NCBI GenBank assembly: GCA_009268125.1
Contig: WBOU01000009.1
Coordinates: forward strand, 176,214-240,213
DNA length: 64,000 nucleotides
Direction: 5' to 3'
Origin: Chloroflexia bacterium SDU3-3
GTDB lineage: Bacteria; Chloroflexota; Chloroflexia; Chloroflexales; Roseiflexaceae
Positions 1 to 9,135 of the stretch are shown piece after piece (positions within the stretch are counted from its first letter, which is position 1; each line of letters opens with the position of its first letter). The position numbers were made by a program, and so were the translations under genes. Below the pieces are notes generated by a model. The model was not told the DNA's origin and made no database searches. It saw nothing but the letters and a program-made list of their open reading frames with translations.

Positions 1-1179
1 GCCGTCGCCTCGGCGCTGCTGCTGGCCGGTCTGAACCTGGTGCACTTTCGCATCCTGGTGTTCGCGCTACCGCTACTTGCGATCATCGCGGCTATCGAGC
101 TGGCGGGCATGCCGCTAGCGCCCCGCGCGGCGCTGGCGGCGCTGGTACGCGCGGCAGGCGTGGCCCTAGCGGCCCTGGTGCTGACCGCGCCCTGGCTGTG
201 GCTGCTGGCCCGCAGGCAGCTGAGCACGGTGATCGCCCAGCCCGAGGCGTTCTTCTCCGCCGATGCCTCGGGGGGGATCAACGCCGGGCTGATGTGGGCC
301 GGGCAGAACCGGCTGCTGGTGGCGCTGGCGCTGCTGGGCGCGCTGTGGGGCATCGCCACGCGCAGGCAGGCCGCACTGGCTGTGGTGCTCTGGGTGGCGG
401 CGCTGGTGCTGATGGCCAACCCACAGCTGCTGGTCTCCATCCTGCCAGTGGCGGGCATACCGCTGCTGCTGCTGGGCATCCAGCAGCGCCGCGCGGCGCT
501 GGCCCTGGCGGGCGGGGCGCTGCTGCTGTGCAACCCGTGGCTGCTGCGCCTGCCCTCGTCGTGGCTGATCACCAACGATGTGGTGGTGATCAGTCTGTTC
601 TTGCCCATCGGCCTGTGCGTGGGCCTGCTGTGCGATGGCCTGCCCGCCGCGCTGGCGCGGCTGCCCCGCGCGCGCTACGCCCCGCAGGCGGCGGGCCTGG
701 CCCTGCTGGCGCTGGCGATCTGGGGCGCGTGGGGCCAGCGCGATATCATCAACCCCACCACGGTGCTGGCCACACAGGAGGATGTGGACGCGATCGCGTG
801 GGTCGGCCAGCACACGCCGCCCGACGCGCGCTTCCTGATCGATGCGGTGCCCTGGCTGGGCATCGCACAGCGCGGGGTAGATGGCGGCTGGTGGCTGCTG
901 CCGCTGGCCGGGCGCTGGGTCAGCACGCCGCCCGTGCTGTTCACCTACGGCCCCCAGTCCGAGGTTGATCGGGCGATCACCCACAGCCGCGCGCTGGCGG
1001 CGCTGGCCTATCAAGACCGTGCGTCCGCCGAGGCGCTGCTGGACCAGGAGCAGATCGACTACATCTACCTGACCCCGCAGAGCCAGAATCTCACCCGGGC
1101 ATTTTCGAACAGAAAATCGCTTGCCGTGGTGTACCAGAACGCCAAGGTCACAATCCTTGCCGTCGGCCCGAACCCGTGA
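1..1179 (+). CDS. Polytopic membrane protein, glycosyltransferase-like (5' truncated)
   Basis: The reading frame is open from base 1, so the true start lies upstream of the window; 392 codons remain. The visible part is a run of Leu/Ala-rich transmembrane segments (about residues 1-250) followed by a soluble C-terminal domain of roughly 140 residues. That tail has a WVGQHTPPDARFLID motif and then a GVDGGWW...LAGRW block. The same order (W-I-R-x-x-x-P-A-D-A, then SDGGWW...LAGR) occurs in the 690-residue membrane protein at 12626-14698, so the two are probably paralogues. Such proteins in glycan loci are usually polyisoprenyl-phosphate-sugar dependent transferases or orphan family members; substrate and catalytic residues cannot be identified from this fragment. 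Confidence 0.8.
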   Translation, partial: AVASALLLAGLNLVHFRILVFALPLLAIIAAIELAGMPLAPRAALAALVRAAGVALAALVLTAPWLWLLARRQLSTVIAQPEAFFSADASGGINAGLMWAGQNRLLVALALLGALWGIATRRQAALAVVLWVAALVLMANPQLLVSILPVAGIPLLLLGIQQRRAALALAGGALLLCNPWLLRLPSSWLITNDVVVISLFLPIGLCVGLLCDGLPAALARLPRARYAPQAAGLALLALAIWGAWGQRDIINPTTVLATQEDVDAIAWVGQHTPPDARFLIDAVPWLGIAQRGVDGGWWLLPLAGRWVSTPPVLFTYGPQSEVDRAITHSRALAALAYQDRASAEALLDQEQIDYIYLTPQSQNLTRAFSNRKSLAVVYQNAKVTILAVGPNP

Positions 1180-1185
1180 TATGAT
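1157..1185 (+). promoter_or_regulatory. Sigma-70-like promoter of the HTH/Kelch gene
   Basis: TTGCCG (1157-1162), 17-nt spacer, TATGAT (1180-1185) with a TG one base upstream (extended -10). It overlaps the end of the previous gene, and the next ATG is 33 nt downstream. Confidence 0.6.
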
Positions 1186-1218
1186 CGGCCCGCAAAACAG
1201 AGTAGATAGTCACAGATC

Positions 1219-2649
1219 ATGACCTCAGATACGCCCCAGATCAGCGAGCGCGAGCGCGAGATTCTGCGCCTGGTGGCCACCGGCGCGACCAACCAGCAGA
1301 TCGCGCAGACGCTCAATATCAGCATAAATACGGTCAAGGTGCATCTTCGCAATATCTTTGCGAAGATCGGCGCGGCCTCGCGCACCGAGGCTACCGTGTA
1401 CGCCATGCGCATGGGCCTGTTCGAAATGCCGCCTGGCCAGAGCGCACCTGCCGACCAGAGCACACCTGCTAGCCAGCCCGAGCCTGCCACACCCGAGCCG
1501 ATAGTGGTTGCGACGGCAGATCCAGCGCCTATCGATGCCCAGCCGCAGTACGAGGCGCTACCAGTAGCGAACGCCGAGCCTGCGGTTCCCTCCCCAGCAC
1601 CAGCATTTCGCCGCTGGATCTGGCCTACGCTTGGGTTCGCTGGCATCCTGGTCATCGTCGCTATCGCGAGGCTGTTTGCACCGCAGATCGGCACGCCGCC
1701 TCAGCCTACGCCACAGGGCAATACGCTCAACGCCAGCCAGAGCTGGAGCGATATTGCGCCCATGCCGCAGGGCCACGCTGCATTTGGCCTAGCCGCCTAC
1801 GAGAGCAATGGGAAGCAGTACCTCTACGCGATCGCCGGCATGATCGGCAGCAGCATCGATAGCGGCATGCAGCGCTACGACATTCAAAGTAATACCTGGA
1901 GCAGCCTCGCACCCAAGCCAACTGCGGTGGGCGATATTCACGCCGCAGTGCTGGGCAAGCGGATCTATGTGCCAGGCGGCAAGCTTGCTTCGGGGCAGCC
2001 GACGGCCACCCTTGAGGCATACGACCAGCAGGACAACCGCTGGATCACGCTAAGCGACATGCCCGCTCCCCGCAGCGGCTATGCGCTGGCCGCATTTGAG
2101 GGCAAGCTCTATCTCTTCGGCGGATGGGATGGCAGCCGCTACTGCGACGAGGTGTTCAGCTATACGCCCGACACCGACAGCTGGCAGCAGCTCACCGCCA
2201 TGCCCACCGCACGCGCCTTCGCCGCCACCGTTCTCGTTGGGCAAGACATCTATGTGGTCGGCGGCGAAAATGAGCAGGGTAGCCTGACATCTAACGAGCG
2301 CTACACCCCAGCCGATGACACCTCGGGCACGCCATGGAAAAGCCTTGGCCCCATGCCTATGGCGGCCAGCCATATCGCCGCCGCCAGCACCATCGCGAAC
2401 GAACGGCAGATCTACACATTCGCGGCAGAGCTCGGCAAAAAGCATATGATCTACCATGTGGCAAAAGATGCGTGGGAAACGGTCGCAATGCCCCAGCCGC
2501 TGCCAGTAGATATGCGAATTGCGCTTGTGAATAACAAGATCTACATTATTGGCGGCCAGCTTGATGGAAAAGCAATAACCCAGGGCTTTATCTACCAGCC
2601 CGTCTTTGTGATCTTGCTTCCGCAGATCAATCAGTCGGATTCAAGGTAA
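1219..2649 (+). CDS. LuxR-type HTH / transmembrane / Kelch-propeller regulator
   Basis: 476 residues with three parts. Residues about 8-68 are a LuxR/GerE helix-turn-helix (EREREILRLVATGATNQQIA, then NTVKVHLRNIF). Residues 70-130 are a Pro/Ala-rich linker. Residues about 133-153 are one hydrophobic membrane-spanning segment. Residues 170-470 hold six Kelch-like blades (IYVPGG, LYLFGGWDG, IYVVGGEN, IYIIGG), each followed by a W-x-x-L-x-x-M-P turn. Topology suggests cytoplasmic DNA binding and an extracellular beta-propeller sensor, a one-component membrane regulator. No receiver domain and no kinase lie nearby. It has its own promoter and stands at the head of the glycan genes, so it may control them (inference). 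The ligand is unknown. Confidence 0.9.
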   Translation: MTSDTPQISEREREILRLVATGATNQQIAQTLNISINTVKVHLRNIFAKIGAASRTEATVYAMRMGLFEMPPGQSAPADQSTPASQPEPATPEPIVVATADPAPIDAQPQYEALPVANAEPAVPSPAPAFRRWIWPTLGFAGILVIVAIARLFAPQIGTPPQPTPQGNTLNASQSWSDIAPMPQGHAAFGLAAYESNGKQYLYAIAGMIGSSIDSGMQRYDIQSNTWSSLAPKPTAVGDIHAAVLGKRIYVPGGKLASGQPTATLEAYDQQDNRWITLSDMPAPRSGYALAAFEGKLYLFGGWDGSRYCDEVFSYTPDTDSWQQLTAMPTARAFAATVLVGQDIYVVGGENEQGSLTSNERYTPADDTSGTPWKSLGPMPMAASHIAAASTIANERQIYTFAAELGKKHMIYHVAKDAWETVAMPQPLPVDMRIALVNNKIYIIGGQLDGKAITQGFIYQPVFVILLPQINQSDSR

Positions 2650-2690
2650 TATCGCCCATACAAACAGCCAGCAGGGGTACAGGCCCGCCC

Positions 2691-3602
2691 ATGACAGCCG
2701 CCGCAAACCACGCCCAAACACACCGGCTTATCGTCGCCACGCTCAACTGGAATCGACCCGACGACACCATCGCCTGCCTTCAATCGGCGGCGCGGCTCAC
2801 CTACCCTGCCGCCGAGCTCGTGGTGGTGGACAACCACAGCAGCGACGACTCGGTCGAGCGCATCCAGGCCGCTGTGCCCCAGGCCACCATCCTGCGCAAC
2901 GACCGCAACGCCGGGTTCGCTGGCGGCTGCAACATGGCGCTGCGCTACGCGCTTGGGCGTGGGGCCGACTACATCCTGCTAATCAACAACGATACGATCC
3001 TCGACCCTGCCATGATCGACCGCATGCTGGCCCACGCCGCGCCAGATGTGGGCATGCTCGTGCCCGCAATCTTCTACATGGCCAGCCCCAGCCTGCCATG
3101 GTCGATCGGCGGCATGCGCCACCCGATCACGCTGGAGAAGACCGGCGACTCGGCGCGGCACTTTGGCCAGATCGCCCACGCTGACGCGGTCGAGCGCGAC
3201 TACGCGGTGGGCTGCGCCATGCTGTTCCAGCGCGCTGCGCTGGAGCGGGCGGGCATGTTCGACGAGCGCTTCTTTATGTACTACGAAGATATGGATCTGA
3301 GCCTGCGCTTCCGCCAGGCGGGCTACCGCATCCTGCTGGTGCCCGCCGCGAAAATGTGGCACAAGGTCTCGGCCAGCAGCGGCGGCAGCAACTCGCCGGG
3401 CGAGCGCTACTGGATGGCCCGCAGCAGTGTAATCTTCTTCCGCAAGCACGCACGCGGGCTGCGCTGGCTGGCCATCGTGCCCTTCCGCGCGCTCTCGGCG
3501 CTGCGCACCACGCTGCGCCTGCTGCGGGCCAACAACGCCGCCGCCGCGCGGGCCTACTGGCGCGGGCTGCGCGATGGAATACAGGAAACTCCATGCACAT
3601 AG
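2691..3602 (+). CDS. GT2 family glycosyltransferase
   Basis: 303 residues, GT-A fold. The N-terminus LIVATLNWNRPDDT and the VVVDNHSSDDS block bind the nucleotide-sugar. The metal site is the INNDT sequence, and the acceptor region has the typical FDERFFMYYEDMDLSLR motif near residues 190-210. This pattern is common in rhamnosyl- and other polysaccharide-chain transferases of the WcaA/RfbF type. The ATG follows a weak ribosome site. The last 10 nt overlap the next gene, which points to translational coupling. The donor sugar cannot be told from sequence. Confidence 0.9.
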   Translation: MTAAANHAQTHRLIVATLNWNRPDDTIACLQSAARLTYPAAELVVVDNHSSDDSVERIQAAVPQATILRNDRNAGFAGGCNMALRYALGRGADYILLINNDTILDPAMIDRMLAHAAPDVGMLVPAIFYMASPSLPWSIGGMRHPITLEKTGDSARHFGQIAHADAVERDYAVGCAMLFQRAALERAGMFDERFFMYYEDMDLSLRFRQAGYRILLVPAAKMWHKVSASSGGSNSPGERYWMARSSVIFFRKHARGLRWLAIVPFRALSALRTTLRLLRANNAAAARAYWRGLRDGIQETPCT

Positions 3603-4795
3603 CCATGCTCGTATTCAACCAGCCCGGCAAAGGCACCTACTGGCGGGCTTACTACCTCGCGCGCGAGCTATGCCAGCGCGGGATGCGTGTTACCATCATC
3701 AGCACCGCCCCCACCGAGCGCTGGCGCTTCCGCACCCGCTTCGAGCAGGGCGGGCGGCTGGCTCTCGTCGAGGCCCCCGACATGCTGCCGGGCAGCATGC
3801 GCTCGGGCTGGGATGTGTGGGCCAGCATCGCCCGCACGGTCTGGATGCACATGGGCCAGTTCGACCTCATCCACGCCTTCGAGTGCCGCCCCTCGGTGAT
3901 CGCGCCCGCCCTGCACCACCAGTTCTGGCGGCGCATCCCGCTGGTGATCGACTGGTGCGACTGGTTCGGGCGCGGCGGCTCGGTGGAAGAGCGCCCCGAC
4001 GGCATCCAGAAGACCCTACTGCGCCCCGCCGAGACCTTCTTCGAGCAGCGATTCCGCACCTGGGCCGACGCCACCACGGTGATCAGCCCATTCCTGGGCC
4101 AGAAGGCCCAGGCCCTGGGCGTACCCACCGAGCAGATCGCCCTGGTACCCAACGGCTGCGACACCGATGGCTGGGATCTGGCCGAGCCGCAGGCCGAGCG
4201 CGCCGCACTGGGGCTGCCCGCCGAGGCCCCACTGGTGGGCTACGTGGGCGCAATCTTCCGCCGCGACGCCGACCTGATGGCCCAGGCCTTCGACGCCATC
4301 CGCCAGCGGCGGCCCGACGCGCGGCTGCTGGTGCTGGGCTACTGCAACGTGGCCATCGAGCAGCTGGTGCAGCACCCCGAGGCGGTCATCCGCACCGGCG
4401 GGCTGGATGAGCCGACCCTGCGGCGCTACCTGCGCGCCTGCACCCTCGGCTGGGTGCCGCTCTGCGACTCGGGGGCCAACCGCGGGCGCTGGCCGCTGAA
4501 GATCAGCACCTACATGGCGGCGGGCATCCCCTTTCTCACCACTAGCATCGGCGACCTCGGCGCATTCGCCCAGCGCTACCCCGCCGGGCTGGCCGTGGCC
4601 CCCGCTCCCCAGGCCCTGGCTGACGCCGCCCTCGGCCTGATCGACAGCCCGGCCCAGGCCGCCGCGATGGGCCAGCTGGGCCGCAGCCTGGCCGAGGGCG
4701 AGCTTAGTTGGGCAAGTGTTGCTAATACTGTATATGGTGTATATAATAAATTAGAATCAGCAAAAATCCAGCGCACCAAACAGAACAAGGTATAA
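3593..4795 (+). CDS. GT4 family glycosyltransferase
   Basis: 400 residues, GT-B fold. The start ATG at 3593 (MHIAMLVFNQPGKGTYWRAY) was chosen because it begins the first Rossmann strand and overlaps the end of the GT2 gene by 10 nt; the reading frame extends upstream but that part is antisense-like and unrelated to the family. The C-terminal domain contains VGYVGAIFRRDAD and the donor-binding region LKISTYMAAGIPFLTTSIGD, where the usual E-x7-E is not perfect. The final 60 nt become strikingly AT-rich compared with the rest of the gene. Likely role: a retaining transferase in surface polysaccharide assembly. Confidence 0.88.
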   Translation: MHIAMLVFNQPGKGTYWRAYYLARELCQRGMRVTIISTAPTERWRFRTRFEQGGRLALVEAPDMLPGSMRSGWDVWASIARTVWMHMGQFDLIHAFECRPSVIAPALHHQFWRRIPLVIDWCDWFGRGGSVEERPDGIQKTLLRPAETFFEQRFRTWADATTVISPFLGQKAQALGVPTEQIALVPNGCDTDGWDLAEPQAERAALGLPAEAPLVGYVGAIFRRDADLMAQAFDAIRQRRPDARLLVLGYCNVAIEQLVQHPEAVIRTGGLDEPTLRRYLRACTLGWVPLCDSGANRGRWPLKISTYMAAGIPFLTTSIGDLGAFAQRYPAGLAVAPAPQALADAALGLIDSPAQAAAMGQLGRSLAEGELSWASVANTVYGVYNKLESAKIQRTKQNKV

Positions 4796-4836
4796 TATCT
4801 CATCTTTGCCATACATGGATTAGGAGCTAATCATAC

Positions 4837-5772
4837 ATGGAACCGTTGCTTGAGGCAATACACTGTCCCCTTTGTGATCATGACAAAACACAAATTCTGG
4901 TAGAAAGCCCCGATCTTTTGCTGGCGCATCCCGACGAGCATGTGTTCCGGCTGGTCACATGCCAGCACTGCGGCCACATCTACCAGAACCCACGCCCCAC
5001 CATCGAATCTATCGGCCGCTACTACCCGCCCGACTACGCCCCTTTCCAAAAGGCCATCGATGACGAGCCAAGCCCGTGGGTGCGCTTCAACCGCAGGCGC
5101 TGGCAGCATAAGATCTGCAGCGCCGTACACACTTATGCAGGGAAGCCGGGCAGGATCCTCGATATCGGCTGCGCCACCGGACTCTTCTTGGATGGCATGA
5201 AATCGCTCGGCTGGGAAACCGTAGGCGTCGAGCCATCCGATGTGGCGGCCCAGTACGCCCGCACCCGCATGGGGCTCAATGTCTTCCACGGCACGCTCGA
5301 GAGCGCGGCATTCCCTGACAGCAGCTTCGATGTCGTCACGCTCTGGGATGTGTTCGAGCACCTGCACGACCCGATCGCGACGCTTGCCGAGATCCGGCGC
5401 ATCCTGCGGCCCGACGGAAGGCTTGTCATCAGCATCCCCAACCCCGATAGCTTTGAGGCCCACTTCTTCAAGCAGCACTGGCTCGGCTGGGATCTGCCCC
5501 GCCATCTCAACCTCTTCCGACCACTGCACCTTGAAACGAGGCTACGCTCGCTCGGCATAGCCGTCGAGCACAAGCGCTCGTTTATCTACGGCTACGCGCT
5601 TTTTGCCATGAGCCTGCGACAGAAGCTTCGCGGCAACCCGCTTGCCAAAATGGCCGACCTGCTGCTGCTGGCTCCCACCACCCGCGCGCTGGCTATGCTC
5701 TACTACGATGGCCCAGCAAACTGGTATAATCTGAGTTCGACGATCGTCCTCTTTAGCAGAAAACAGAGCTAG
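4837..5772 (+). CDS. Class I SAM-dependent methyltransferase with N-terminal zinc ribbon
   Basis: 311 residues. A four-cysteine knuckle (C10, C13, C42, C45) opens the protein, followed by the SAM-binding motif ILDIGCATGLFL near residues 107-118, an acidic VGVEPSD strand end, and VTLWDVFEHLHDP as motif II/post-I. This is the architecture of sugar/glycan-associated methyltransferases that carry a Zn-ribbon. It is separated from the next methyltransferase by only 5 nt, so the two are probably co-transcribed with the membrane protein after them. TATAAT at 4791-4796 may be its promoter, but no good -35 is visible. The methyl acceptor is unknown. Confidence 0.88.
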   Translation: MEPLLEAIHCPLCDHDKTQILVESPDLLLAHPDEHVFRLVTCQHCGHIYQNPRPTIESIGRYYPPDYAPFQKAIDDEPSPWVRFNRRRWQHKICSAVHTYAGKPGRILDIGCATGLFLDGMKSLGWETVGVEPSDVAAQYARTRMGLNVFHGTLESAAFPDSSFDVVTLWDVFEHLHDPIATLAEIRRILRPDGRLVISIPNPDSFEAHFFKQHWLGWDLPRHLNLFRPLHLETRLRSLGIAVEHKRSFIYGYALFAMSLRQKLRGNPLAKMADLLLLAPTTRALAMLYYDGPANWYNLSSTIVLFSRKQS

Positions 5773-5777
5773 CCCCT

Positions 5778-6536
5778 ATGAATACAGACCCGACGCCATA
5801 CAACGTACGCTTCGAGATCGAGCTATACCCGCCCGAGGTCGACTGGACTCGTATCGCCTACGATGCGATCTACGAAGATCGCGGCATCCGCCACCTCGAC
5901 TCCTTCTACTCTTGGAACATCAGCCTGCTCAAGCCCACCGCAGGCAAATCGCTGCTGGATGTGGCCTGCGGCGAGGGCGTGCTGCCCAACCTCGCCCGCC
6001 GCACCTTTGGGCTAGAAGCGTACGGCACCGACATATCGCTCGCCGCCACCCGGATCGGTGCCGACGAGGGCAAGCGAACGTTCAGCGTTGCCGTGGGCGA
6101 GAAGCTGCCCTTTGCCAGCAAATCCTTTGATTATGTCACATGCATCGGCAGCCTTGAGCACTTCCTCGATGTTGAGGCAGGCATGCGCGAGATGTCGCGC
6201 GTGCTGAAGGATGACGGGGTGGCCTGCATCCTGGTGCCCAACACCTACAGCCTGCTCAACAACATCTACAAGGCCTGGAAGACCGGCATGAGCACGGTAG
6301 ACACCCAGCCGCTGCAGCGCTACGCATCGCGCGGCGAGTGGGCAATGCTGCTTGAGCGCAACGACTTCGAGATTGTGGGTACCACCAAGTACGATCGCGA
6401 GCGCCCGCTCTCGCTGAACGACGCGATCTGGTACACCCAGCACTGGCGCGAGCTGGTCAAGCTGGCGCTCACGCCCTTCATCCCGATCAACCTAGCGAAC
6501 TCGATTGTCTATCTCTGCAAGCCGAAACGAGCATAG
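5778..6536 (+). CDS. SAM-dependent methyltransferase
   Basis: 252 residues with the Methyltransf_11/25-type core: SLLDVACGEGVL (residues 58-69) for SAM binding, a GTDIS loop, then FDYVTCIGSLEHFLD. It starts 5 nt after the previous methyltransferase and ends 3 nt before the following membrane protein, so the three form a tight transcriptional unit. The two methyltransferases are different subfamilies; only the first has a zinc knuckle. Probably acts on a glycan or lipid-linked sugar (inference from neighbours). Confidence 0.87.
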   Translation: MNTDPTPYNVRFEIELYPPEVDWTRIAYDAIYEDRGIRHLDSFYSWNISLLKPTAGKSLLDVACGEGVLPNLARRTFGLEAYGTDISLAATRIGADEGKRTFSVAVGEKLPFASKSFDYVTCIGSLEHFLDVEAGMREMSRVLKDDGVACILVPNTYSLLNNIYKAWKTGMSTVDTQPLQRYASRGEWAMLLERNDFEIVGTTKYDRERPLSLNDAIWYTQHWRELVKLALTPFIPINLANSIVYLCKPKRA

Positions 6537-6539
6537 CCT

Positions 6540-7562
6540 ATGCGCTTCCCAGGTTGGATAGCCCGAAGATGGAGCAGCAGAAATGTGCTCAAAGCATCGC
6601 TCGGGCTTCTTTCTGTCACAGCGCTCACCAGCTTTGCGCTCTATATCTTCTTGTATAAAAACGCAAAGACGATCAATATACAGGATATCATCGGCCACCT
6701 AGGGTTTACCACCTTCGCGATCACCAGTGCGATCTACGCCCTCGCCATGGTCTTCTCGGTAATCGTGTGGGGGTGGATGATGGGCACAGTCGGCCACAAC
6801 TGGCAGTGGTGGGAACACGCGAAGATCTACTTCATCACCACCTTCACGCGCCGCCTGCCAGGGGCGATCTGGTACATGATCGGCCGCGTTATGATGTACG
6901 AGCGGCTGGGCGTACCCCGTACGCAAACCATCATCGTCGGCGGGATCGAGGCTGGGGTGCTGATCGCCAGCGGCCTAGTGGTGGCGCTGCTCGCATGGCC
7001 CACCAGCCTCTTGGGCCAGGCGCTCTCGCCTGGCTGGTTTATCGCTGGCGCGATCGGCTGTGTTATTGTGCTGAACCCCCAGGTGCTCGGCGCGATCATC
7101 CGCAAGGTCAGCCGCCAGCCCGACATCCAGGTCTCCTACCCCCAGCTGCTGGGCTGGATGCTCATCCACAGCCTCACTTGGGCATGCAACGGCAGTATCC
7201 TGTTTGCGCTTGCCAACAGCATCCACCCCCTACAGCCGAGCCAGCTGCCCGCCGTCATCGGGATCGGCGCAGCCACCGGCGTGATGTCCTTCTTACTTTC
7301 CATCGTGCCATTCGGCCTCGGCATCCAAGAGATCACCATCACGGTCCTCCTCACCCCCATCATTGGCGAGGCCGATGCCCTAATCGTAGCGCTGCTGGCC
7401 CGGGCGGTGCTCACCTTCAACGAGCTTCTCTGGGCGATCATTGGGGGGGTGTGGAATATCCAGGAGCTCTACGAAAGTATTAGGAAGGCAAGAATTTCGC
7501 TCTCTGAAGCCAAAAAACCAAAAGAAGTAGAGGCCATCGAGGTAGTACCACCAGCAAAATAA
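6540..7562 (+). CDS. Lysylphosphatidylglycerol synthase TM-region/flippase-like membrane protein
   Basis: 340 residues, about 7-8 hydrophobic segments, with the characteristic RRLPGAIWYMIGR motif (near residues 102-114) and the late LSIVPFGLGIQEIT motif of the UPF0104/LPG_synthase_TM superfamily. Members are lipid-synthase membrane domains or polyprenyl-sugar associated proteins; in glycan loci they are often proposed to move or modify lipid intermediates. There is no C-terminal aminoacyl-transfer (DUF2156) domain, so true lysyl-PG synthesis is unlikely. Last gene of the methyltransferase unit. Confidence 0.82.
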   Translation: MRFPGWIARRWSSRNVLKASLGLLSVTALTSFALYIFLYKNAKTINIQDIIGHLGFTTFAITSAIYALAMVFSVIVWGWMMGTVGHNWQWWEHAKIYFITTFTRRLPGAIWYMIGRVMMYERLGVPRTQTIIVGGIEAGVLIASGLVVALLAWPTSLLGQALSPGWFIAGAIGCVIVLNPQVLGAIIRKVSRQPDIQVSYPQLLGWMLIHSLTWACNGSILFALANSIHPLQPSQLPAVIGIGAATGVMSFLLSIVPFGLGIQEITITVLLTPIIGEADALIVALLARAVLTFNELLWAIIGGVWNIQELYESIRKARISLSEAKKPKEVEAIEVVPPAK

Positions 7563-7652
7563 TCCCTACGGGTTATTGCGCCAGCACCCACCAACCTTCA
7601 TACTGTATCCGTAGAAACCGTCTTCGGTCTTACCCTTTCTAAGGAGACTTGA

Positions 7653-9053
7653 ATGAAGCTCGCGAACACCGTAGCGCTTGCAGCTGTTGCGGCAAGCTCC
7701 CTGGCGATGGTTGGTGCCAGCCCCGTGCAGGCGGCTGCCAGCCACACCTACTCCACTGGCTTCCAGATCCAGAACCTGAGCAGCACCACTGCCAACGTTA
7801 CCATGTCGTTCTACGCCCAGGGCAGCTCGTCCTCGACGCCTTCGGCGACGTTCTCGACGACTGTTCCCGGCAGCCAGTCGGTCAACTACTCGACCCTGCC
7901 CGACGCGGTGTCCGCTGGCTTCACCGGTGGCGCTGTGATCTCCTCGGATCAGAAGGTCGCCGCGACCGTCAACATCGTCGTCGATGGCGATGTCTACTTC
8001 GGCGACGCCTACACGGGCGTCAGCGCTGGCTCGACCTCGGTCACCCTGCCGCTGCTGTTCCGCGAGTCCTACGGGTTCAACACGTTCTTCAACGTGCAGA
8101 ACACCGACACTGCGGCTGCTGCGGTCACTGTCACCTACTCCAACGGCGCAACCGAGACGGCCACCGTCCAGCCTGGCGCGACGGCCCGCTTCGATCAGTC
8201 GGCCAACGCTAGCCTGCCGCTCAGTGGCCAGGCTGGGTTCACCGGCTCGGCGGTCGTCACCGCCGACAAGAATGTGGCCGTCACCGTTGCCCAGGTGGAC
8301 ACCAGCACGCTGGCCAACTACAACGGCTTCGGCGACACCAGCAACCTGACCCCGGTCTTCCCGCTGATCAACTCGAACAACTCGGGCTACGTCACGGGTA
8401 TTCCGATCACCAACGTCGGCAACGCGTCGACCGATGTGACCGTGACCTACACGCCTGGTAGCCAGGCAACCTACCCGAAGAACCCGGTCAAGAGCTGCAC
8501 CGAGACCCAGACCATCGCTGCTGGCGATACCAAGTACTTCGCGCTGTACTCGCAGGGCCCCTCGACGGCTGAGACCGTGACCAGCGACTGCACCAAGGGT
8601 GCCTACTTCGTCGGCTCGGGCGAGGTCACCATCAACACGACCTCGCAGCCGCTGGTGGCTCTGGTCAGCCAGCTGAACTCGGCAGGCAAGAAGTCGGGTA
8701 TCTACTCGGCGTTCAATGCCGCAACGGCCACCTCGACGGTGCTCTTCCCGATCATCAACGACCGCTTCTACGGCTACAACACTGGCTTCACGATCGTGAA
8801 CGTTGGTACCGGCACCGTGAACGTGGTCTGCAGCTACGCTGGCTCCAGCTACCAGGACACCGCCACCCTCGGGCCGGATGGTGTGATGGGTACCCTGCAG
8901 ACCAACAAGCTGGCTGACAAGACCAACACCTCGGGCACCTGCGTTGCCACCGCCACCGATGGCAGCACACCCAAGATCGTCGGCGTCATCAACCAGCTGT
9001 CGGTTAGCGCCGCCAAGGATGCGCTGTTCGTCTCCGGCGGCATCAACAACTAG
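7653..9053 (+). CDS. Secreted four-repeat surface protein
   Basis: 466 residues. Residues 1-28 are a Sec signal peptide with an A-x-A cleavage context (SPVQAAA). The mature protein is rich in Thr/Ser/Val/Asn and lacks membrane segments or a sorting signal. Four imperfect repeats of about 100-130 residues start near residues 31, 132, 232 and 363, each with a [FL]P-x-[IL]-N...GYNTGF-x-I-x-N-V-G...VTVTY core, consistent with Ig/CARDB-like beta-sandwiches. A ribosome site (AAGGAG, 7640-7645) and heavy use of C-ending codons suggest strong expression. It may be a sheath or S-layer-like component. No function is assigned; it ends in a strong terminator. Confidence 0.85.
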   Translation: MKLANTVALAAVAASSLAMVGASPVQAAASHTYSTGFQIQNLSSTTANVTMSFYAQGSSSSTPSATFSTTVPGSQSVNYSTLPDAVSAGFTGGAVISSDQKVAATVNIVVDGDVYFGDAYTGVSAGSTSVTLPLLFRESYGFNTFFNVQNTDTAAAAVTVTYSNGATETATVQPGATARFDQSANASLPLSGQAGFTGSAVVTADKNVAVTVAQVDTSTLANYNGFGDTSNLTPVFPLINSNNSGYVTGIPITNVGNASTDVTVTYTPGSQATYPKNPVKSCTETQTIAAGDTKYFALYSQGPSTAETVTSDCTKGAYFVGSGEVTINTTSQPLVALVSQLNSAGKKSGIYSAFNAATATSTVLFPIINDRFYGYNTGFTIVNVGTGTVNVVCSYAGSSYQDTATLGPDGVMGTLQTNKLADKTNTSGTCVATATDGSTPKIVGVINQLSVSAAKDALFVSGGINN

Positions 9054-9086
9054 GTCGTCTTTATAGCCAACCCCAACCTGGCTATG

Positions 9087-9120
9087 CAAGAAAGGGCAGC
9101 ACCTATGCTGCCCTTTCTTG
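9087..9120 (+). terminator. Intrinsic terminator after the secreted repeat protein
   Basis: Perfect 14-bp stem (9087-9100 with 9107-9120), 6-nt loop, preceded by AAG and ending in TTTCTTG. It lies 33 nt after the stop codon and immediately before the lipoprotein ribosome site. Confidence 0.8.
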
Positions 9121-9135
9121 CGGTATGGAGGAAAT

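Noticed and set aside
7566..9089. A 507-codon minus frame over the secreted protein
   Set aside because: Mirrors the plus gene, which has signal peptide, ribosome site and terminator; the minus frame has no motif.
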